From Izhakiella australiensis (GTDB taxonomy: Bacteria; Pseudomonadota; Gammaproteobacteria; Enterobacterales; Enterobacteriaceae): DNA of 64,000 bases. This document shows positions 58,285 to 64,000 of this stretch, piece after piece. A program made the position numbers and the translations under genes. The notes below the pieces were generated by a model. The model was not told the origin of the DNA, ran no database searches, and was given only the letters and a program-made list of their open reading frames with translations. Each line of letters starts with the position of its first letter. Position 1 is the stretch's first letter. Location of the stretch: contig NZ_MRUL01000023.1 in NCBI RefSeq assembly GCF_002006995.1, positions 1 through 64,000 on the forward strand, given 5' to 3'.

Positions 58285-59208
58285 TTATTTACCACCATTT
58301 ACGGTTGCAGTTTTCAGCGCGCCGTTAGTCAGACCCCAGCTGGTGAGGATTTTCTGATAGGTGCCATCATCAATGATTTCCTGCAACGCTTTTTGCAGCG
58401 CATCGCGCAGCGCCGTATCGTCTTTATTAATACCGATACCAAAAGGCGCGCCATTGATAATCTTGCCTTTTACCACTTCAAATTCATTACCCTTGCCGGT
58501 GGTGCGGGAAATATAGGACGCGGTTGGCAGGTCGTTAATAATGGCGTCAATGCGGCCGCTACGCAGCTGGATAAGGTTCTGCGGGTCGCTGTCGGTGACA
58601 ATCAGTGAAATCGGCGCTTTGTTTTGTTGTTTACAGTCTGCGCTGGCCTTTTCGGCAAACTCATGCTGCGTTGTGCCGGTTACCACGGCAACTTTATGAC
58701 CGCAAAGATCGTCGCCACCCTTAATAGCGGCGGGGTTTCCTTTCTTAACGATGACGGTAATGCCGGTGAACAGATAATCGATAAAATCGATCGCTTTTTG
58801 CCGTTCGGCGGTGTCATTCATCTGCGCCATGGTGATGTTAATGCGCTTTGATTTCAGGCTGGTTATCAGCGCGCTGAAATCCATGCTGACAAAGGCCGGC
58901 TGCAATTTCAGCTTCGCCAGCACCGCTTTAATTAAATCAGGTTCATAGCCAATGATGGTGGTGCCATCTTCTGCATAGAAATTGCCAGGGGCTGCTGGCG
59001 TGAAAGTGCCCACGGTTATCTTACCGCTTTCTCTGATCTTTGCCGGCAGCGTCGCTACCAGCGCATTATCAGGCTGAACCCCCTGCAACAGGGCGCGGTT
59101 ATCAGGCAGATTATTATCAGCAGCTGCCGCTGAAAAAGAACAAAGCCCGCAAACGACGGCTGCAAGCAGCGTCAGTGATTTAGCGCCTGCCAGGTTTTTA
59201 TTTCGCAT
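58285..59208 (-). CDS. Polar amino acid ABC transporter substrate-binding protein
   Basis: A 307-residue periplasmic protein with a Sec signal peptide ending near residue 30 (SFSAAAADN). It has a type II binding fold: GKITVGTFTPAAPGNFY, GYEPDLIKAVLAKLKL and RQKAIDFIDYLFTGI are typical of the PBPb amino acid family. First gene of the five-gene leftward operon ending with ridA. The ligand is unknown; the family arginine and aspartate that hold an alpha-amino acid appear kept. Confidence 0.92.
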   Translation of the reverse strand: MRNKNLAGAKSLTLLAAVVCGLCSFSAAAADNNLPDNRALLQGVQPDNALVATLPAKIRESGKITVGTFTPAAPGNFYAEDGTTIIGYEPDLIKAVLAKLKLQPAFVSMDFSALITSLKSKRINITMAQMNDTAERQKAIDFIDYLFTGITVIVKKGNPAAIKGGDDLCGHKVAVVTGTTQHEFAEKASADCKQQNKAPISLIVTDSDPQNLIQLRSGRIDAIINDLPTASYISRTTGKGNEFEVVKGKIINGAPFGIGINKDDTALRDALQKALQEIIDDGTYQKILTSWGLTNGALKTATVNGGK

Positions 59209-59556
59209 TTTGAATTCCTGTGGTGGAGGTCAGTTCTGAGTAAAAGAGAATATCCGTAACAGTCAGTATTATCGTAATAGGAAAAATTTATTACGGTGAT
59301 AATTTTTTATCACTCAGGGACACAGAACCAAAACATTTTCATCACAATTTGTGATCTACACGACATGTGGGGTCATCTTTACGGCCAGAGCGAACCCTAT
59401 GAGAAAAGGTCGTGAGAATGGAGGTTGAGGGAGATTATCGGCCGCCCCGGTAACGGGCAGAGGACGTTGTGTAACTCAGGCCGACGGTTTTGATGCGTAG
59501 AGCAAAAACCGCCGGCGGCGCTCAGGCTGTTGCGCGGGGAAAAGGGGGAAAGCCAG
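59209..59556. promoter_or_regulatory. Upstream region of the amino acid ABC operon
   Basis: About 350 bases without a gene. It contains a perfect 15-base palindrome ATCACAATTTGTGAT (59341-59355) and an 18-base dyad GTGATA-N6-TATCAC (59296-59313), 45 bases apart centre to centre. They share the ATCAC/GTGAT half-site and lie 88-147 bases before the binding-protein start. They are candidate operators for the local PAS/HTH regulator. Confidence 0.6.
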
Positions 59557-60495
59557 CTATACCTTCAGCCGGTAAACTGACTTTGCATTGCTGTAAAACA
59601 GGGCTTCCTGTTCGGCGACGCTGAAATGGCGTGCAGCAACCAGCTTAAAACCGTCAAAGATTTCTTTATAGGATCCGCACAGGCTATCGACCGGGAAGTT
59701 ACTGGCAAACATACATCGGCTTACGCCAAAAATATCGATTGTCTCTTTGATAATCCAGCCATTGTCGTCGATGCACCAGCGCCTGCCGGGCAAACCCAAT
59801 CCTGAAATTTTTACTGCGACGTTGGGCAGTTGCGCAAAGCGCCGCATTGCCTGTGCCCAGCCGGCGAGACCGGCTTCAGTCCGGTCAGACGGCAAACCCG
59901 TGTGATTGAGGATTATCAGCGTATCCGGAAAGTCCCTGGCCAGCTGCCTTGCCTCATCGAGATGCCACCAGGCGGTTTGCAGATCGAAATGCAGGCCAAG
60001 TTCGCTAAGCTTTGCGTATCCGCTGCGCCATTTATCATCGCTCATTAGCGATTTATGGCTTTGCGCCCCTTGCGGACTGCTGGTGCCGCCGGGCTTGTGC
60101 CTGACGCTGCGAACCAGGGGAAAGGCAGCCTGCGCGCGTAATACCTCATCGACGTCGGCGCGGTCGAGCCATGCCTGGGCGATCATCGCAGCGGGAAAGC
60201 CGCTTTCTGCGGACAGCTGGTGGACATAGCGCGTCTCGCCAATCGGGTCGTTAGGGTCCCACTCCGCCTCCATGTAAACGGTGGCTACAACGTTATGGTG
60301 ATCGGTATCCTGCAAATAATCAGCCGGCAGATACGCCGGCTTGATGGCGTCATAGTTTCCGTAGCGGAACGGGATGGAAACGCCTTTTTCCAGCCAAGGA
60401 TAACGGTTTTTTTCCGGCTCCCAAAAATGCTGGTGCGCATCAATGATTGGTCCATCCCAGCAGCTAAGCCCTTTAACGCTCTCGTTATGACGCAT
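59557..60495 (-). CDS. Amidohydrolase-fold lactonase/hydrolase (COG3618)
   Basis: A 312-residue metal-dependent TIM-barrel hydrolase. The metal-binding DAHQHFW lies near residue 20, with NHTG in the middle and CMFASNFPVD near the C-terminus. This family includes L-fuconolactone and related sugar-lactone hydrolases. Three start codons (60504 GTG, 60501, 60495) are possible. The last has GGGTG at good spacing and was preferred. It follows an ACS-type MFS gene by about 12 bases, suggesting uptake and lactone opening of an organic acid. Confidence 0.87.
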   Translation of the reverse strand: MRHNESVKGLSCWDGPIIDAHQHFWEPEKNRYPWLEKGVSIPFRYGNYDAIKPAYLPADYLQDTDHHNVVATVYMEAEWDPNDPIGETRYVHQLSAESGFPAAMIAQAWLDRADVDEVLRAQAAFPLVRSVRHKPGGTSSPQGAQSHKSLMSDDKWRSGYAKLSELGLHFDLQTAWWHLDEARQLARDFPDTLIILNHTGLPSDRTEAGLAGWAQAMRRFAQLPNVAVKISGLGLPGRRWCIDDNGWIIKETIDIFGVSRCMFASNFPVDSLCGSYKEIFDGFKLVAARHFSVAEQEALFYSNAKSVYRLKV

Positions 60496-60507
60496 AGACA
60501 TCACCCA

Positions 60508-61803
60508 TTAATCTTTGATTGCAATCGTCAGCGTAGACAGCATGTATACGGCGGCACAGGCAGCAAAAAACATTATTACCGCTTCGTAAGTGCCGGTTTG
60601 TTGCAGAATATAGCCAGCGATTATCGGAATGGCGATGCCGCTTGCGCTGCCGGCGAAGTTCATCATGCTGCCGACAAGGCCGACCCGCTCTTTTGGCGCC
60701 AGCAATGCCGGTAAGCTCCAGTAAAGACTGCCAAACCACAGGAAAAACTGGGTGACCGTCAGAAGCGCGACTGCGGCGACCACATCAGACACCTGAGGCA
60801 GCATGACGAAGGCCAGGGCCAGACCTGCGCCGCTGATGCCCAAAAGGCTTTTATAGGCAATGGGGCGCCGGACGCCGCGCGCTTGCAATGCGTCAGCCAG
60901 AAACCCGCTGCACAGGGAACCGAGCATGCCCGCGCCGAACATCACGAAGGTCGCGCCGCCGAGCTCTTTCAGGTTAAGGTGCCGCGCCTGTGCCAGGTAA
61001 CTCGGTCCCCAGGTGAGCAAGCCGAAGTTGATCATCGCCCAGCTCATCCGGCCGACCACGATGGCGATTATGCTTCTGAGCTTCATCGCCGGTTGGGCGG
61101 CGGCGCTGCTTTGGTGGGTTTCGTTATCCGCCGACTGCTCGATGATGGCCAGCTCAGCCGCGGAAACCTGGCCGTGCAGGGCCGGGGTGTCCCTTAATAA
61201 CCGCCAGGCGGCATAGCCCAATAGAATTGTCGCGACGCCGGCAACCGCAAACGCAATGCGCCATGAGTCAAACGCGGCGATCAGCCCGGCGATGACGATG
61301 CCGCCGATTGCCGCGCCAAGGGGGGCGCCGCAATCCATAATCACCGCCCCGCGTCCGCGCTCATGGGGAGGAAGCCATGCCGCATTCAACTTGGCGCCCG
61401 CCGGAAACAGCGGTGCCTCGAAGGCACCCAGGCCGATACGGCAAAGCAGCAGTGAGACACCGCCCGTCGTTGCCGCAGCGATGGTCTGGAACAGGCCCCA
61501 GCCTACGGTAGAGGCGGTAATAGTTGCCCGCGCACCGTACCGGTCGAGCAGCCATCCACCTGGAATTTGCAGCAGCGCGTAGCTCCAGAAAAATGCGCTG
61601 AGAATAAGCCCCTGCATAACGGGACTCAATGCAAACTCATTGGCAATAGTCGGCATCGCAATCGATAACGCCGTACGATCGATGAAGTTCACCACCACAA
61701 TGGCGAAGATCCCCGTAAAAACGTACCAGCGGATATTTCGTCCTGTAGAGGTAGGATGATTGATAGGATTTGCCGGTGAATGATCTTCCAGACTGTTTTT
61801 CAT
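60508..61803 (-). CDS. MFS transporter, anion:cation symporter family
   Basis: A 431-residue 12-helix permease. RWYVFTGIFAIVVVNFIDRTALSIAMP and GGWLLDRYGAR identify the ACS group of hexuronate/galactonate/aromatic-acid importers. It has a strong AAGGAGACC ribosome site and heads a two-gene operon with the COG3618 hydrolase. No regulator is adjacent. It is a different subgroup from the MFS protein at 48.2-49.5 kb, sharing only general family motifs. Confidence 0.9.
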   Translation of the reverse strand: MKNSLEDHSPANPINHPTSTGRNIRWYVFTGIFAIVVVNFIDRTALSIAMPTIANEFALSPVMQGLILSAFFWSYALLQIPGGWLLDRYGARATITASTVGWGLFQTIAAATTGGVSLLLCRIGLGAFEAPLFPAGAKLNAAWLPPHERGRGAVIMDCGAPLGAAIGGIVIAGLIAAFDSWRIAFAVAGVATILLGYAAWRLLRDTPALHGQVSAAELAIIEQSADNETHQSSAAAQPAMKLRSIIAIVVGRMSWAMINFGLLTWGPSYLAQARHLNLKELGGATFVMFGAGMLGSLCSGFLADALQARGVRRPIAYKSLLGISGAGLALAFVMLPQVSDVVAAVALLTVTQFFLWFGSLYWSLPALLAPKERVGLVGSMMNFAGSASGIAIPIIAGYILQQTGTYEAVIMFFAACAAVYMLSTLTIAIKD

Positions 61804-62303
61804 TAAGGTCTCCTTAAAAACGCCGTGTATATTTTTTATTGGTCGCTATTTTCTTTCGGAGGCGGCACGTTCAGGGTAAGAGTATGTTTTGTTTCTGCCG
61901 TCATAACGCGGCCTGCCAGAAATGACAGGACGCGACATTAAGATACGGTGCAGGTCAAACAGCAGGCCATCATTCATTTCGCTACGCTGGTTTCGCAATT
62001 TTCGAAACCACACCGGCCAGGGAGCTGCGGCGGCCTTTAAGCGGACTCTGCCAGCAGTGCATGATTTGTCAAAGATGTGAAGTCAGACCAAAATGCCCTT
62101 TTCAGGGCATTTTGTCTTTTGAGGGGCTGAAGTCGGGGTTACTCGATATTCTGAATCTGAATGTTGATTAAAGTAAAATAAATGATATTCATCATGATCT
62201 TAATGAGTTGATCTGTGACGGGGTTACCATTTTACTCCCCATTCAACTCCCCATTTATAACAGTGGCAAGCTGTTCAGCTTGCCACTGTTACGATTACAT
62301 CTG
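61804..62303. other. Junction between metabolic genes and the terminal island
   Basis: About 500 bases without a gene. The GC content drops after about 62.1 kb. A perfect hairpin CAAAATGCCCT / AGGGCATTTTG with a four-base loop (62089-62114) is followed by TCTTTT and may terminate in both directions. The direct repeat ACTCCCCATT (62234-62256) and a second hairpin precede the DUF943 stop. Confidence 0.55.
62258..62291. repeat. Inverted repeat after the DUF943 gene
   Basis: TAACAGTGGCAAGC / GCTTGCCACTGTTA, perfect 14-base arms with the loop TGTTCA, 13 bases beyond the DUF943 stop on the minus strand. There is no T-run; it probably protects or ends the DUF3289-DUF943 transcript. Confidence 0.7.
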
Positions 62304-62783
62304 TCATTGAATGGTTGTCTTTGATCTTTCACCTTGCATGAGTTCACCAGAAGGTTTCCGATAGTAAGATTCGGTTCCTATCCGGTAATAGGTATAGCCA
62401 TCCTTTGTCTTGGTTATGTCCATGATCCAGTCAGACTTGTCAATACAATTTTCTTCTGTATTCATGTCATCGAAGCATAGTAAATAATCAGTATCATGAT
62501 CTGGAAAAATACCTGAATTTTTAGGAGCAAGCTTTTGATATTTTCCGTCAAACTTCCAGATTGAAACAAAGTAAGTTTCAGCGGATGAGAGAGTTTTAGT
62601 TCCATTATTATCCCACCACTCAATTTTACTACTATCACTGAAAGGCATGTTTTTAACTAAAAACTCTTTATTAGAGCCAGCTCCGTGAACGGCAAGGATC
62701 TTAGTAGAATTAAAAAAATTCAAATAAAAAAACACAAGAATAATAGCTGATAATATAAATATTATAATTTTTCTGGCTTTCAT
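62304..62783 (-). CDS. DUF943 family membrane protein
   Basis: A 159-residue protein with one N-terminal membrane helix (about residues 5-24) and an outside domain. It contains AVHGAGSNKEFLVKNMPFSDSSKIEWW-type signature residues (AVH and KIEWW), two cysteines (CFDDMNTEENC) and a beta-rich end. DUF943 is a small enterobacterial family of unknown function, often found next to accessory effector-like genes. The start overlaps the DUF3289 stop by four bases and has a perfect GGAGGA site. It could be the immunity partner of that protein; this is inference. Confidence 0.8.
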   Translation of the reverse strand: MKARKIIIFILSAIILVFFYLNFFNSTKILAVHGAGSNKEFLVKNMPFSDSSKIEWWDNNGTKTLSSAETYFVSIWKFDGKYQKLAPKNSGIFPDHDTDYLLCFDDMNTEENCIDKSDWIMDITKTKDGYTYYRIGTESYYRKPSGELMQGERSKTTIQ

Positions 62784-63595
62784 CCATTCCTCCGACTACT
62801 AATTTCAAACTCGGCTTTCATATTTGTAAAAAAAGGTTTAAATGCAAATTTTTCCCATCGTTGGAGCACAAACCAGATGCGAAATGCCCTAATATAGTGA
62901 AACTTCATATTCATAATGTCAGTTTTGTCGAGACCAAAATGGTCTTGTCCTGTAAAAGTTACTTTCGCTACATAACCACTCTCAGTGATATCAAGTTTAG
63001 TGAGTTGAATCTTTGTGGCATATATGTCATGTATAGACATTCCTAACCCATTGAAGCTATCTGCCCATCTGTTGAACTTAGGAAGTATTGAATTTCCTAT
63101 TGCTTTAGTTATTGAATTTTTGTCGGCATCAGATAAGCCATTTTTTACATCAATGGCAACCTTGTCGAGAAAAGACTGGATTATTTTTAGTGAAGATGAT
63201 GGAGAGGATTGTTCGTTTAAAATTAAACTTTTATATGCACTATCAAGAAAAGGGCTGGAATAACTTTTTCCATTACCATGATAAAAATGTTTTACAAGAT
63301 TATTAAATAAATTATGTTGTCCTAAATAATGTGTAGGCAATGAAGACCGAAGAAACTCATCGAAAAGAATTTGAGCAATTTCCGTTTTTGATTTTGGTTG
63401 TGATTTACGGAAGGAACTAAATATTGAGACTTCCTCTCCAGTCCACGGATCGACAATATTAGATACATCATCAAGACCTAAATCGCTTCTAAGCTGTTTT
63501 TCAGTAAGATCGCCACATTGCATATCATCAGAGCTGTGGTCATTGAACTGATGCTTAGTCTGATAAAGTGTGGCTGGGAACACAATAGCTGACAT
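62780..63595 (-). CDS. DUF3289 family protein
   Basis: A 271-residue soluble protein without signal peptide or membrane segment. It is recognised by DDMQCGDLTEKQL near the start, FNGLGMSIHDIYA in the middle, and the C-terminal DHFGLDKTDI and FRIWFVLQRWEKFAFKPFF. I know of no established function. From memory, members occur as single proteins or at the end of large secreted proteins, and neighbour small membrane proteins in enterobacterial accessory islands. Strong AAGGAAG site. AT-rich compared with the rest of the window. Confidence 0.82.
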   Translation of the reverse strand: MSAIVFPATLYQTKHQFNDHSSDDMQCGDLTEKQLRSDLGLDDVSNIVDPWTGEEVSIFSSFRKSQPKSKTEIAQILFDEFLRSSLPTHYLGQHNLFNNLVKHFYHGNGKSYSSPFLDSAYKSLILNEQSSPSSSLKIIQSFLDKVAIDVKNGLSDADKNSITKAIGNSILPKFNRWADSFNGLGMSIHDIYATKIQLTKLDITESGYVAKVTFTGQDHFGLDKTDIMNMKFHYIRAFRIWFVLQRWEKFAFKPFFTNMKAEFEISSRRNG

Positions 63596-63613
63596 AATAA
63601 CTTCCTTATGATA

Positions 63614-63897
63614 TTAATTTTCAGACCAGATTCTTACTTGTGAAGGTAGATCCAAATCTTTAAATATCGTCATTTCTGTAAACTGAACTCCTTGTTATTA
63701 CAGGTAAATTTATACATTACTGGTCCATGAAATTTAGCTGGCTCGTTTAATTCTAAACGGCTTGAAATGGAAAGTGAAGTAGAGTGAATCTCGTCTTTTT
63801 CTCAAAAAAAGCAAGTTGGTAAAGCCTTATACCCATCCCCGCATAAATTTTCATAACCTACAGACAGAAGTTGGTTTGGATGACCTTGGTTAAAGAA
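63614..63897 (-). pseudogene. Remnant of an unrecognised gene upstream of DUF3289
   Basis: One minus-strand frame is open from 63897 to 63670 apart from an in-frame TGA at 63802-63804. It reads protein-like on both sides of that stop (GYENLCGDGYKALPTCFF, then EKDEIHSTSLSISSRLELNE and MYKFTCNNKEFSLQK). It ends at a TGA that overlaps an ATG of the next frame (63673-63614), whose 19 codons continue TIFKDLDLPSQVRIWSEN. It looks like a decayed gene with a nonsense mutation and a frameshift, truncated at its 5' end. The family was not recognised; the cysteines suggest an exported protein. Confidence 0.5.
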
Positions 63898-64000
63898 TTA
63901 CGATTGAACCAACCATCTCAGTTCAGGCCGAAGTCTAAAGGTTTAAACATCCAATCTGAGATCAGTTCGATTGGTTAGGGGTTTCGTCGAAGAGCGTGCA
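63898..64000. other. Unassigned window edge
   Basis: About 100 bases up to the window end with no recognisable gene. The plus strand has only a 32-codon frame starting at 63879. It may belong to an element that continues outside the window. Confidence 0.3.

Noticed and set aside
61804-62303. tRNA gene, attachment site or integrase at the island edge
   Set aside because: No cloverleaf-like sequence, tRNA 3' end duplication or integrase frame could be found in the interval.
63596-64000. Insertion sequence at the window end
   Set aside because: No terminal inverted repeats or transposase frame are visible; the sequence is explained better as a decayed gene.

Overview
The window is a piece of an enterobacterial chromosome, most likely from the Erwiniaceae (Pantoea/Erwinia-like). 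It opens at the 3' end of a 5S rRNA gene and continues with the neighbourhood that lies beside rrnA in Escherichia coli: mobA, yihD, srkA, dsbA, polA, spf, engB, csrC, yihI, hemN, yshB, glnG-glnL-glnA, typA, yihX, dtd, fabY. Proteins in this part match their E. coli counterparts closely in length and motifs. Genes present in E. coli but missing here include mobB, yihF, yihG and yihY. The family assignment rests on an EsaI/EsaR-type quorum-sensing pair plus plant-associate style catabolic islands, so it is an inference.

At about 18.8-18.9 kb the gene order jumps to another E. coli neighbourhood: yicH, xanP, recG, trmH, spoT, rpoZ, gmk, ligB, yicG. Two insertions interrupt it. One is a very AT-rich convergent luxR/luxI pair (20.87-22.31 kb). 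The other is a divergent oxidoreductase/MarR pair where E. coli has gltS. The gmk-rpoZ-spoT-trmH-recG run is a tight leftward operon.

From 34.4 to 61.8 kb the DNA is accessory and metabolic. In order it holds: an orphan ModA-like binding protein with an isonitrile-hydratase-like DJ-1 protein; a SyrD/YojI-type ABC exporter divergent from an AraC regulator, with a Fur-box-like sequence between them; the serine transporter sdaC; a complete galactitol-family PTS operon with its own FGGY kinase, class II aldolase and HPr, but no dehydrogenase; an acid-sugar module (FCD regulator, enolase-superfamily dehydratase, MFS transporter) with a long inverted repeat; a yegTUVW-like module (GPH transporter, PfkB kinase, ADP-ribosylglycohydrolase, GntR regulator); a D-amino-acid-like module (DauR-type regulator, RidA, class V PLP enzyme, polar amino acid ABC transporter); and a COG3618 amidohydrolase with its own MFS transporter. 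Most genes overlap or abut, so each module is probably one transcription unit with a local regulator.

The last 1.9 kb is an AT-rich island with an overlapping DUF3289-DUF943 pair and the wreck of a further reading frame upstream. This arrangement resembles interbacterial toxin/immunity accessory islands.

Regulatory features that can be read directly include the NtrC enhancer pair, sigma-54 promoter and glnL operator of the gln operon, Spot 42 and CsrC RNAs, DnaA boxes before polA, a MarR-type palindrome and several operator-like repeats beside local regulators. No CRISPR array, tRNA gene, intact insertion sequence or integrase was seen.
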